A stretch of DNA of 30,686 nucleotides from CALLMJ01 sp964493765. Lineage in GTDB: Bacteria > Bacteroidota > Bacteroidia > J057 > CALLMJ01. A program made the translations under genes and the position numbers. The first letter of the stretch is position 1, and the number at the start of each line of letters is the position of its first letter. The stretch covers positions 1 to 30,686 of the forward strand of contig CAZBPK010000101.1 in NCBI GenBank assembly GCA_964493765.1, given 5' to 3'. Below are positions 7,903-16,194 of this stretch, one piece after another. The notes below the pieces were generated by a model. The model saw nothing but the letters and a program-made list of their open reading frames with translations, was not told the DNA's origin and did no database searches.

Positions 7903-8348
7903 AATTAGAAGATGCTATTCAACAAAAAAAATTTCGGTCAATTCAACAAAAAACCTATGTTAATTTACTTTATACTTATTATTGGCTTACAGATAAAGCA
8001 AGAGTTGTTTTTAAAAAATTTGATATTACGCCACAACAATATAACGTTTTGAGGATACTCAGAGGAAGTTACCCAAGCCCTTTATCTCCTATTCAGATTC
8101 GGGAAAGAATGTTAGATAAAATGTCCGATACATCAAGATTGGTAACACGTTTATTAAAAAAGGAATTAGTATCAAAAAGTATATCAGCAAAAGATAAACG
8201 CTTTGCAGATGTTTTAATTTCAGAAAAAGGTCTTGATTTATTAAGTCAAATGGAAATTATTGAAAAAGATATTGATAATTTTTTTGGTGCATTAACAAAT
8301 GAAGAATTAGAATATTTGAATGAGTGCTTAGATAAAATGAAAGCCTAA
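7899..8348 (+). CDS. MarR-family transcriptional regulator
   Basis: This is a 149-residue winged-helix regulator. The recognition region spans about residues 45-110, with DITPQQYNVLRIL, the SDTSRLVTRLLKKELV helix and the wing around SAKDKRFADVLISEKG, all typical of MarR. N- and C-terminal helices would form the dimer interface. Its start overlaps the stop of the GMC oxidoreductase by 4 nt, so it probably regulates that operon or responds to the enzyme's substrate. The ligand is unknown. It is followed after 11 bp by a strong bidirectional terminator. Confidence 0.85.
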   Translation: MKLEDAIQQKKFRSIQQKTYVNLLYTYYWLTDKARVVFKKFDITPQQYNVLRILRGSYPSPLSPIQIRERMLDKMSDTSRLVTRLLKKELVSKSISAKDKRFADVLISEKGLDLLSQMEIIEKDIDNFFGALTNEELEYLNECLDKMKA

Positions 8349-8359
8349 CCCAATTAAAG

Positions 8360-8401
8360 AACAAAAAAAGAGCTTTTTATAAAAAGCTCTTTTTTTGTTC
8401 A
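8360..8401. terminator. Bidirectional terminator, 42-bp perfect palindrome
   Basis: Two 21-bp halves are exact reverse complements. The left half starts GAACAAAAAAAGAGC and the right half ends GCTCTTTTTTTGTTC. On either strand the stem ends in a run of T, so it can stop both the MarR transcript and the dnaK transcript, which converge here. Confidence 0.9.
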
Positions 8402-8423
8402 AGGAGTCATGTTAAATTATTAA

Positions 8424-10322
8424 TTATTTTTTATCATCTTTAACTTCTTCATATTCAACTTCTTCATAATCAGAATTTGCAGAATTGTTAGAAGTATTTG
8501 TATTATTTTGAGGGTTTTGGCTTGCATTAGCGTACATCTCCTGAGTAGCAACTTGCCAAGCTGCATTTAGCTGTTGAATTAAATCATTTATAGAATTTAT
8601 ATCTCTATTTTTATGAGCCTCTTTTAATTGAGAAACTAGCGTTTCAATTTTAGATTTATTATTAACAGAAAGTTTTTCTCCAAATTCTGAAAGTTGTTTT
8701 TCGGAAGTGAAAATTAAGGAATCAGCATCATTTAAAGTCTGAGCTTCTTTTGCTTTTTTCTCATCTTCAGCAGCAAATTGCTGAGCTTCATTTTTCATTC
8801 TTTGAATTTCTGCATCACTTAAACCACTAGAAGCCTCAATTCTAATTTTTTGTTCTTTACCTGTAGTTTTTTCTTTTGCACTTACATTTAAGATACCGTT
8901 AGCGTCAATATCAAAAGTAACTTCAATTTGAGGAACACCTCTTGCAGCCATAGGAATACCATCTAAGTGGAAGCGTCCTAAGGATTTATTATCTGCTGCC
9001 ATTTTTCTTTCTCCTTGAAGCACATGAATTTCTACGGAAGGTTGGTTATCAGAAGCGGTTGTATAAGTTTGTGTTTTTCTTACGGGGATAGAGGTATTGG
9101 CTTCAATAAGCACATTAAAAATTCCACCAAGAGTTTCGATACCTAAAGAAAGCGGAGTAACATCTACTAAAACAACTCCTTTAACATCTCCAGCTAAAAC
9201 ACCTCCTTGAACAGCTGCACCCAGAGCAACTACCTCATCAGGATTTACAGAACGATTAGGAGCTTTACCAAAAAATTCTTGAACCAATTGTTGAACCTTA
9301 GGAATACGAGTAGAACCTCCTACTAACAAAACTTCGTCTATATCAGAAGCTTTTAATTTTGCATCATCTAATGCTTTTTTGCAAGGTTCTAGCATTTTCT
9401 TGAAAAGAGAATCTGAAAGTTGTTCAAATTTTGAACGGGTTAAAGTCATTTGTAAGTTTTTGGGAGCAACAGGGTCTAATACAATATAAGGTAGGTTAAT
9501 TTCAACTTGAGTTTGACTAGAAAGTTCAATTTTAGCATTTTCAGCAGCTTCTTTTAATCTTTGTAATGCACGGGGGTCTTTTCTTAGATCTACACCTTCT
9601 TGTTTTTGGAATTCATCCGCTAACCAATTAATAATCGCTTGGTCAAAATCATCACCTCCTAAATGGGTATCTCCATTGGTAGATAATACCTCAAACAAAC
9701 CACCACCTAATTCTAGTATGGAAATATCAAAAGTACCGCCACCCAAATCAAAAACCGCAATTTTAGAATCTTTATTTTTTTTGTCTATACCATAAGCTAA
9801 AGCTGCAGCAGTAGGTTCATTGACAATTCTTGCAACTTTTAAGCCTGCAATTTCTCCCGCTTCTTTAGTAGCTTGTCTTTGAGCATCATTAAAATATGCA
9901 GGCACAGTAATAACTGCTTCTTTTACCTCTTCTCCTAAATAATCTTCAGCAGCTTTTTTTAGTTTTTGCAAAATCATTGCAGAAATTTCTTGAGGAGAAA
10001 ATAATCTATCATTAATAGAAACTCTACAAGTATCATTATCACCTTTTACTACCTTATAAGGTACCATACTAATATCTTTGCCAGATTCTTGAAATTTTCT
10101 ACCCATGAATCTTTTAACAGAAAATATAGTATTATGAGGATATACAATGGCTTGTCTTTTTGCTTGCTCGCCTACTTTTCTTTCATTATCATTTGAAAAT
10201 GCAACAACGGAGGGAGTAGTTCTTTTACCTTCTTGGTTTACAATGACCACTGGCTCTCCACCTTCCATTACTGCAACTACTGAGTTGGTTGTACCTAAAT
10301 CAATTCCAATAATTTTTGCCAT
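8424..10322 (-). CDS. dnaK: Molecular chaperone DnaK (Hsp70)
   Basis: This is a 632-residue, full-length Hsp70 that binds exposed hydrophobic segments of proteins in an ATP-driven cycle with DnaJ and GrpE. The N-terminus MAKIIGIDLGTTNSVVAVMEGG holds the phosphate-1 loop. IAVFDLGGGTFDISIL, VLLVGGSTRIPKVQ and NEPTAAALAYG are Hsp70 signatures. The substrate-binding domain begins near DVTPLSLGIETLGG, and the tail is Asn/Ser-rich and ends in a short acidic stretch, YEEVEYEEVKDDKK. dnaJ and grpE are not adjacent. It is divergent from the YHS lipoprotein gene. No CIRCE element is seen upstream. Confidence 0.98.
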   Translation of the reverse strand: MAKIIGIDLGTTNSVVAVMEGGEPVVIVNQEGKRTTPSVVAFSNDNERKVGEQAKRQAIVYPHNTIFSVKRFMGRKFQESGKDISMVPYKVVKGDNDTCRVSINDRLFSPQEISAMILQKLKKAAEDYLGEEVKEAVITVPAYFNDAQRQATKEAGEIAGLKVARIVNEPTAAALAYGIDKKNKDSKIAVFDLGGGTFDISILELGGGLFEVLSTNGDTHLGGDDFDQAIINWLADEFQKQEGVDLRKDPRALQRLKEAAENAKIELSSQTQVEINLPYIVLDPVAPKNLQMTLTRSKFEQLSDSLFKKMLEPCKKALDDAKLKASDIDEVLLVGGSTRIPKVQQLVQEFFGKAPNRSVNPDEVVALGAAVQGGVLAGDVKGVVLVDVTPLSLGIETLGGIFNVLIEANTSIPVRKTQTYTTASDNQPSVEIHVLQGERKMAADNKSLGRFHLDGIPMAARGVPQIEVTFDIDANGILNVSAKEKTTGKEQKIRIEASSGLSDAEIQRMKNEAQQFAAEDEKKAKEAQTLNDADSLIFTSEKQLSEFGEKLSVNNKSKIETLVSQLKEAHKNRDINSINDLIQQLNAAWQVATQEMYANASQNPQNNTNTSNNSANSDYEEVEYEEVKDDKK

Positions 10323-10380
10323 AACTTTCTTTTTTATTTTTCATTACTTTTACAATGCTAGTGCCATTTAATTACAATAA

Positions 10381-10444
10381 GTCATTTTGACATAATATTG
10401 AAATATTGGCAGTTTTATTGCAACCAATAACTTCAAATTGGCAG
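10381..10444. promoter_or_regulatory. Cluster of short repeats between dnaK and the YHS lipoprotein gene
   Basis: The 237-bp divergent spacer holds an imperfect palindrome GTCATTTTGAC (10381-10391), an inverted repeat TTATTG-CAAC-CAATAA (10415-10430) and a direct repeat ATTGGCAG at 10405 and 10437. The direct repeats are 32 bp apart, about three helical turns. These could be operator sites for dnaK; the bound protein is unknown. Confidence 0.3.
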
Positions 10445-10530
10445 ATGTAAAGTAATTTTAACAGATCCTGGGCAAATTATGAAATGAAATTAAAACTTTA
10501 AAAATTCCTATTTGCATAACAGAAATTTTT

Positions 10531-10538
10531 TATTTTTG
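10531..10538 (+). promoter_or_regulatory. Promoter -7 element of the YHS lipoprotein gene
   Basis: TATTTTTG on the plus strand, 21 bp before the ATG. An upstream TTTG at 10511-10514 is only 16 bp away, shorter than usual, so the -33 assignment is weak. Confidence 0.5.
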
Positions 10539-10559
10539 TGGTGAAAAAAAATTTAAAAA

Positions 10560-10814
10560 ATGAAGTTGTTTGTTATTATTGTTTTATCAGTATTTTACTT
10601 TGTAGCGTGTCAAAGTAATAATCATTCTAATCAAATGCATTCTACAGAGAATAATTCCAATAAACCAGTTTTAGGTAAGGATTTAGTTTGTGGTATGGAT
10701 GTAACAGATAGTACTTATGTAGCCGATTATGAAGGAAAAACTTACTTTTTTTGTGCAGAACATTGTAAAGAAGAATTTCAAAAAGAGCCTCAAAAATATT
10801 TAAGTAAAAAATAA
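10560..10814 (+). CDS. Small YHS-domain lipoprotein
   Basis: This is an 84-residue predicted lipoprotein. The signal peptide ends in a lipobox with Cys17 (YFVAC). After a short polar linker, a YHS domain covers about residues 40-82, with the signatures DLVCGMDV and KTYFFCAEHCKEEFQKEP. YHS domains bind metal ions through Cys and His and often accompany copper or other heavy-metal proteins. The protein probably sits on the outer face of the inner membrane or in the outer membrane. It lies 19 bp upstream of another lipoprotein gene, likely in one operon. The metal and role are unknown. Confidence 0.75.
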   Translation: MKLFVIIVLSVFYFVACQSNNHSNQMHSTENNSNKPVLGKDLVCGMDVTDSTYVADYEGKTYFFCAEHCKEEFQKEPQKYLSKK

Positions 10815-10833
10815 TTTAAAAAATCATATTACC

Positions 10834-11553
10834 ATGAAAAGTATTTCAGTTCATTTCTTAACACTCATTTTGAGTTTTGTATTGTTTACAGCATGTAAAA
10901 AAACTGTTGAAGGAGAAAAAAATGCCTTTGATAGAAATGTTCAAACGTTAAATCAAATGTCAGCAAAATATCCTGGATTTTCTGATATTATGAAAGAAGA
11001 ATTAAACAAGGCAAAGCAAATTTTTGAATCAGCTTCATCTATAAGCGATGAAAAAGCAAGAATTGAGAAAATGTCAGAAGCAAATAATGTTTTTTATAAT
11101 GGAATATCTGGAACATTAAATCGCTATGAAAATAATGTGAGTAGTCTTCAAAATTCTATTCGTCATTTAGGAGATAAGTCTATAGATGCAAATGATAGAC
11201 AAGGGTTAAGAGTAGATATGGCAATAAATAATGCTCAAAACACGATGAATAATGCAAATACTCGTCTAATGAATGCTAAACCTACTGATTACGCTTCTGC
11301 ATTAGCAGTTGTAAATCAATCTCTTCAAGAAATTGATATGCAATATGATAATTTAAGAAGAATAGAACAAAGTTTAGAGAAATCTAATCAGGCTCAAAAT
11401 AATCAAGATAGCTTAAAAAATAATCAAAATACTGGTGGTGGAAACAATGTAGATAATACGCCCAAAGTGGAAATGGTAAAATGTAAATATTGTGCTCAAT
11501 CTTATGATAAATTGGCAAATAAATCATGCCCGGGTTGTGGTGCAGTAAATTAA
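10834..11553 (+). CDS. Helical lipoprotein with C-terminal zinc ribbon
   Basis: This is a 239-residue protein of no family I can name. A signal peptide ends at Cys21 in a lipobox (LFTAC). Residues about 30-190 are strongly helical with many Asn, Gln and Glu, consistent with coiled coil. A Gln/Asn/Gly-rich linker follows. The last 25 residues contain CKYC and CPGC, a four-cysteine zinc-ribbon pattern that is unusual outside the cytoplasm. It probably shares the promoter of the YHS gene and ends at the terminator at 11577. Function unknown. Confidence 0.6.
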   Translation: MKSISVHFLTLILSFVLFTACKKTVEGEKNAFDRNVQTLNQMSAKYPGFSDIMKEELNKAKQIFESASSISDEKARIEKMSEANNVFYNGISGTLNRYENNVSSLQNSIRHLGDKSIDANDRQGLRVDMAINNAQNTMNNANTRLMNAKPTDYASALAVVNQSLQEIDMQYDNLRRIEQSLEKSNQAQNNQDSLKNNQNTGGGNNVDNTPKVEMVKCKYCAQSYDKLANKSCPGCGAVN

Positions 11554-11576
11554 AACAAAAACATTTTACAATGAAC

Positions 11577-11604
11577 CCCCAATTAAGACCTAATTGGGGA
11601 TTTT
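11577..11604 (+). terminator. Rho-independent terminator of the lipoprotein operon
   Basis: A 9-bp perfect stem CCCCAATTA/TAATTGGGG (11577-11585, 11591-11599) with loop AGACC is followed by ATTTTT. It lies 24 bp past the stop codon. Confidence 0.85.
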
Positions 11605-11762
11605 TAATTTTATTAAAAATTTGTAAAATCTACTTATGTTGAAAAAGTTCCATGAAATTTAAAAAATTTGATTGAATGGTCTAATTCATAAAAAATAATT
11701 TACAAATTCCTTGAATTAGGGTAGCTTTATTGATAAAAATCAAAAAAAATTGTTAAATGTAG

Positions 11763-11792
11763 TTGTTTAAAAAAAATTTTGTTTTATATTTG
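11763..11792 (+). promoter_or_regulatory. Promoter of the TetR-ABC1 kinase operon
   Basis: TTG (11763-11765), a 19-bp spacer and TATATTTG (11785-11792) fit the Bacteroidota consensus. The ATG is 16 nt further on. The rest of the 254-bp space after the previous gene holds only the terminator and AT-rich DNA. Confidence 0.65.
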
Positions 11793-11807
11793 CAAAAAAA
11801 TTAAGAG

Positions 11808-12431
11808 ATGCGAGATCAAATCATCAGTGCTTACAAAGACATATTATTAAAAGGCATAGAAAGTGTTAATACTTATACTGTATCAAAAGCAGCGGGAATA
11901 AGCGAAAAAGATTTTTACAAATATTTTAGTTCAATTGATGCAGTAGGTAGAGCAATTTGGGCAGAACTATTTGATAAAGTTCAAGAAGAGCTTAATCAAT
12001 CAGAAGTTTACAAAGAATATAGTTCTAGAGAAAAAATGCTAGCTTACTTCTTTACTTTTTTTGATGTAGCATTACCAGAGAAAGCATTTATGCTAAAAAC
12101 TTATTTTAAACCAAGCATTATTGAAGAATATAGAAAAAATTATAGAGATTTTGTTGCACATTTGGTTGAAGAAGGTATTGAAAAACAAGAAATCAAAGAA
12201 AGATTTACCATTAGCAATTATTATCCTGATGCAGTTTGGTTATTACATATAAGGCTTTTACATTTTTGGTTACATGATGATTCTGAAAACCATATTGACA
12301 CTGAGAAAGCAATAGAAGTGTTCTCAAAAGTACCTTTAGAATTAATGGGCGAAAACTTATTTGATAGTTTATTTGATTCTCTTAAATTTACCTTTGAACG
12401 TTTCAACTTAGATAAAGTTAAAATTTTTTAA
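11808..12431 (+). CDS. TetR-family transcriptional regulator
   Basis: This is a 207-residue protein with an N-terminal TetR helix-turn-helix at about residues 1-50: a first helix (QIISAYKDILLKG), then TVSKAAGISEKDFYKYFSS, where the recognition helix ends in the FYKYF pattern typical of TetR. The C-terminal all-helical domain would bind a ligand and dimerise. The gene lies 18 bp upstream of an ABC1-family kinase gene. It may regulate this operon or membrane-lipid and quinone functions, but no ligand can be inferred. Family membership is clear. Confidence 0.8.
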   Translation: MRDQIISAYKDILLKGIESVNTYTVSKAAGISEKDFYKYFSSIDAVGRAIWAELFDKVQEELNQSEVYKEYSSREKMLAYFFTFFDVALPEKAFMLKTYFKPSIIEEYRKNYRDFVAHLVEEGIEKQEIKERFTISNYYPDAVWLLHIRLLHFWLHDDSENHIDTEKAIEVFSKVPLELMGENLFDSLFDSLKFTFERFNLDKVKIF

Positions 12432-12449
12432 TTCAATAATTAAATTACT

Positions 12450-13745
12450 ATGGCAGACGATAAACTACCCACTGGTAAAATTGAACGTGCTTCAAAATTT
12501 TTGAAAACTGGCTTAAAAGTTGGTTTTAATTACGCAAAACATTATACAAAAAAAGCATTTACAGAAGTTTCTGATGAAGAATTAGAAAAAGAAAATGCAA
12601 AAGAACTTTTTGAAAGTTTTGCTTCTTTAAAAGGATCGGCTTTAAAAGTTGCTCAAATGTTATCACAAGATAGCATGAATTTGTCTCATAATTTTACAGA
12701 ACAATTCCAGAAGGCTCAGTATTCTGTTCCTCCAATGAGTGCTCCTATGGCTATTCAAACTTTCAAAAAGTCTGTTGGAGAAAGTCCAGAAAAAGTATTT
12801 GATAAATTTAACCCCAATGCTGTTGCTGCTGCATCATTAGGTCAGGTTCATGAAGCTTGGAAAGATGGCAAAAAATTAGCAGTAAAAATCCAATATCCTG
12901 GTGTCGCTGATTCCATAAAATCGGACTTAAAACTCATGAAGCCCATAGCTAAACAAATTCTAAAAGTTTCTACTGAAGAGTTGGAACCTTATATGAATGA
13001 GTTAGAGTCTAAACTAATTGAAGAAACAAATTACATTCAAGAGGTTTCTAATTCATTAGAATTTAAAAATGCTTGCCAAGAGTTAGAAAATATTGTCTTT
13101 CCTAATTACTATAAAGACCTTTGTACTGATAGAGTAATTGTTATGGATTGGTTAGAGGGAATTCACATGAAAGAATTTTTATCTCAGAACCCTTCCCAAG
13201 AACAAAAAAACCAGATTGCTCAAAATATATGGAATTTTTATGAATTTCAATTTCATAAAATTAATAAAATTAATGCAGACCCACACCCAGGAAACTTTTT
13301 ATTTAGACCCGATAATACTATTGGTGTTATAGACTTTGGTTGCACAAAAGAATTTTCTGGTAAAGTTTATGAAGATTATTTTGGTTTGGCTAATTATGAT
13401 TTATATAACCATCCTGATAAATTAAGACAAGTATTCTTTGATTTAGAAATTTTTAGAGCCAATGATTCTGAGGAAAGAATAGCAGAGCTAATGGATTTAT
13501 TTGCAGCACTTTCCAAAATGATTGCTAAACCCTATCAACATAAGACTTTCTATTTTGGAGATAAAGATTTTCTTGAAGAAGTTAATCAAATTAGTAAAAT
13601 TGCCGCTTCAATTGGAGAAATAAGAGGAAAAAAAGATTTTCTTTTTGTGAATCGTACATTTTTTGGTATTTTCTCTTTAATGAAAGAATTAGATGCAACC
13701 ATTGTAACTGAGTGCAAATACTTACCTTTCCTTAAATACGAATAA
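12450..13745 (+). CDS. ABC1/UbiB-family atypical kinase
   Basis: This is a 431-residue member of the UbiB/ADCK family. Some members act as ATPases supporting ubiquinone or menaquinone synthesis and lipid handling. The Ala-rich loop AAAS lies at 126-129, followed by LGQVHEA and the ATP-site lysine in LAVKIQYPG (K146). The catalytic loop INADPHPGNFLF and the metal motif VIDFGCTKEF are intact. The family's KxGQ motif appears as KVAQ (66-69), with Gly replaced by Ala. No C-terminal transmembrane pair is seen, unlike E. coli UbiB. It is second in an operon with the TetR regulator and is followed by a terminator. Confidence 0.85.
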   Translation: MADDKLPTGKIERASKFLKTGLKVGFNYAKHYTKKAFTEVSDEELEKENAKELFESFASLKGSALKVAQMLSQDSMNLSHNFTEQFQKAQYSVPPMSAPMAIQTFKKSVGESPEKVFDKFNPNAVAAASLGQVHEAWKDGKKLAVKIQYPGVADSIKSDLKLMKPIAKQILKVSTEELEPYMNELESKLIEETNYIQEVSNSLEFKNACQELENIVFPNYYKDLCTDRVIVMDWLEGIHMKEFLSQNPSQEQKNQIAQNIWNFYEFQFHKINKINADPHPGNFLFRPDNTIGVIDFGCTKEFSGKVYEDYFGLANYDLYNHPDKLRQVFFDLEIFRANDSEERIAELMDLFAALSKMIAKPYQHKTFYFGDKDFLEEVNQISKIAASIGEIRGKKDFLFVNRTFFGIFSLMKELDATIVTECKYLPFLKYE

Positions 13746-13773
13746 AATTTTTAATTAATATTTAATTGGACAT

Positions 13774-13805
13774 AAGGGCTTTTAAAAAAAAGTCCTTTTA
13801 TTTTT
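13774..13805 (+). terminator. Terminator after the ABC1 kinase gene
   Basis: The stem AAGGGCTTTT/AAAAGTCCTT (13774-13783, 13788-13797, one G-T pair) with loop AAAA is followed by a T-rich tract. It lies 28 bp past the stop codon. Confidence 0.75.
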
Positions 13806-13897
13806 AGTGAATAGTTCAAAGAACATACATTTGTTTGTTAAAATATTACCTAAAAATCAGTATTTTGCAAAATAATCTGCAGTTAATGATTATAAAA

Positions 13898-13929
13898 TTT
13901 GTGTAATTGAAAGATTGTATATAAATTTG
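13898..13929 (+). promoter_or_regulatory. Promoter of the recQ operon
   Basis: TTTG (13898-13901), a 20-bp spacer and TAAATTTG (13922-13929) match the consensus. The leader to the recQ ATG would be about 70 nt. The rest of this 258-bp gap shows no other feature. Confidence 0.6.
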
Positions 13930-14003
13930 AATTAAAAATTTGCTAATAAAATTATTTAGAAAATAAGTTTTATAAAAAACCAAAAAGCGGAAAGAAAAGT
14001 AAT

Positions 14004-16178
14004 ATGACAAAAGTAGCGATAGAGGTAAAAAAAGCATTAAAACACTATTTTGGTTTTGATAGCTTTAGAGGGAAGCAAGAAGAAGTTGTAAACAGTGTGA
14101 TGAAGGGCAAAGATGTATTTGTTATTATGCCCACAGGAGCTGGTAAATCATTATGTTATCAATTACCAGCAATAGTTAAGGAAGGTACTGCATTAGTAAT
14201 TTCTCCTTTGATTGCTTTAATGAAAAACCAAGTAGATCACATGCAATCTCTGGGAATTGAAGCTGGTTTTTTAAACTCAAGCCTTTCAAAAGCTGAATAC
14301 GATAAAGTAAAACAAAAAGCATTAGAGGGTGCTTTAAAGCTTTTGTATGTTGCACCTGAATCCTTAGTAAAAGAAGAATTTGTTGAATTTTTACAACAAA
14401 TCACTTTATCTTTTGTTGCTGTTGATGAAGCTCACTGTATTTCCGAATGGGGGCATGATTTTAGACCTGAATACCGTAGAATTAGGCAAATCATTGAACA
14501 AATTAGCAAAAAAATTCCTATTGTTGCTTTAACTGCTACCGCTACCCCGAAAGTTCAACAAGATATTCAACAAAATCTTAAACTTGATAAAGCAGAGGTT
14601 TTTATTTCTTCCTTCAACAGAACCAATTTATATTATGAAATCCGCCCAAAAATTAATGTTGACCAAGAATTAGTTAAATATATTAAACAAAATCATGGTA
14701 AATCTGGTATTGTTTATTGCTTGAGTAGAAAAAAAACCGAAGAATTAACCGATTTACTCAAATTAAATAATATCAAAGCTGTTCCTTATCATGCAGGATT
14801 AGATAGCGAAACCCGAAGTAAACATCAAGACATGTTTTTGAAAGAAGATGTGCAAGTAGTAGTTGCTACAATTGCTTTTGGTATGGGTATTGATAAACCC
14901 GATGTTCGTTTCGTTATTCATTATGACGTTCCTAAAAGCATTGAAGGATATTATCAAGAAACAGGTCGTGCAGGTAGAGATGGATTAGAAGGAAATTGTA
15001 TATTATTTTATGATTATGATGATATACAAAAATTAGAAAAATTCATGAAAGATAAACCTGTTTCTGAAAGAGAATCTAGCAAATATCTTTTGCAGGAAAT
15101 GGCTTATTTTTGTGAATCAGGTATTTGCCGTAGAAAATATATTTTGCATTATTTCGGTGAACAATACGAAGAAAAAACTTGTACTGGAATGTGCGATAAT
15201 TGTAGGCACCCAAAGGATAAAGTTGATGCAACAGACTATATGAAAATGGTGCTTCAATTAGTTCATGATACTGGAGGTAAATTCCCTATTAATTATTTAG
15301 TAAATTTATTGATTGGGCAAAAAACTCAGCAAATTCGTGAATTAAAACATGATAAATTAAAACTCTTTGGTTCAGGTTCCAAATTTAAAGATTTTGAATG
15401 GAAATCTGTAATCGTTCAACTCATTGTAAATGATTATTTATTAAAAGATATTACCGATTATGGTATTATCAAATTGACTGATAAAGGAAAAGCATGGCTT
15501 AAAAAACCAGAAAAAGTACAATTGGTACGTTTTGCCGTTGAAGAAAAATCCGATGAAGAAACCTTAATTGCTGAAGACTTTAAAGCTTATGATGAAGATT
15601 TATTTGAAAAATTAAAAAAACTTCGTAAGCAAATTGCTAATTCTAAAAATGTACCTCCTTACGTAATTCTTCAAGACCCTTCTTTGGAAGAAATGGCTTT
15701 AAAATATCCTATTACTACCAAAGAATTACAAAATATTAAAGGTGTAGGTGCAGGCCAAGTTCAAAAGTATGGGCAACAATTTTTAGAAGTCATTAAAAGG
15801 CATGTTGAAGAAAATGAAATTGAAAGACCCGTTGATTTAGTCGTAAAATCTAGTGGCAAAAATTCTGCTGATAAACTTTTTATTATTCAGCAAATTGATA
15901 GAAAAACTCCTTTAGATGAAATTGCTATCATGAAAGGTTGGTCTTTCCAAGAACTTATTCAACAAGTTGAAAATATTATTTATTCAGGTACTAAACTCAA
16001 TATCAAATATTTTATTGACCAAATTATCGATAAAGATAAACAAGATGAAATTTTAGAATATTTTCAATCGCATGATTCTTTTGATTTAGAAGCAGCTCAA
16101 AGAGAACTTGGTGACGACTTTGAGATTGAAGAAATTCAGTTAATGCGTGCAAAATATTATTCAGAAATGGCAAACTAA
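14004..16178 (+). CDS. recQ: ATP-dependent DNA helicase RecQ
   Basis: This is a 724-residue 3'-5' DNA helicase used in recombination and repair. The helicase core has motif I GAGKS at 45-49, DEAH at 140-143, the WGHDFRPEYRRI RecQ loop, TATATPKVQQDI (motif III) and YYQETGRAGRDG (motif VI). The zinc-binding subdomain holds CESGICRRK and CTGMCDNC. A winged-helix RQC domain follows, then an HRDC domain around residues 555-605 (LEEMALKYPITTKELQNIKGVG). A further C-terminal segment of about 100 residues is helical and may be another helix-turn-helix domain. It begins an operon with two uncharacterised genes at 16 and 32 bp spacing. Confidence 0.95.
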   Translation: MTKVAIEVKKALKHYFGFDSFRGKQEEVVNSVMKGKDVFVIMPTGAGKSLCYQLPAIVKEGTALVISPLIALMKNQVDHMQSLGIEAGFLNSSLSKAEYDKVKQKALEGALKLLYVAPESLVKEEFVEFLQQITLSFVAVDEAHCISEWGHDFRPEYRRIRQIIEQISKKIPIVALTATATPKVQQDIQQNLKLDKAEVFISSFNRTNLYYEIRPKINVDQELVKYIKQNHGKSGIVYCLSRKKTEELTDLLKLNNIKAVPYHAGLDSETRSKHQDMFLKEDVQVVVATIAFGMGIDKPDVRFVIHYDVPKSIEGYYQETGRAGRDGLEGNCILFYDYDDIQKLEKFMKDKPVSERESSKYLLQEMAYFCESGICRRKYILHYFGEQYEEKTCTGMCDNCRHPKDKVDATDYMKMVLQLVHDTGGKFPINYLVNLLIGQKTQQIRELKHDKLKLFGSGSKFKDFEWKSVIVQLIVNDYLLKDITDYGIIKLTDKGKAWLKKPEKVQLVRFAVEEKSDEETLIAEDFKAYDEDLFEKLKKLRKQIANSKNVPPYVILQDPSLEEMALKYPITTKELQNIKGVGAGQVQKYGQQFLEVIKRHVEENEIERPVDLVVKSSGKNSADKLFIIQQIDRKTPLDEIAIMKGWSFQELIQQVENIIYSGTKLNIKYFIDQIIDKDKQDEILEYFQSHDSFDLEAAQRELGDDFEIEEIQLMRAKYYSEMAN

Positions 16179-16194
16179 TTTTAAAATTTTAATA

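Noticed and set aside
10323..10559. CIRCE operator upstream of dnaK
   Set aside because: GGCACTAGC near 10360 slightly resembles half of TTAGCACTC but there is no matching inverted arm at the right spacing.
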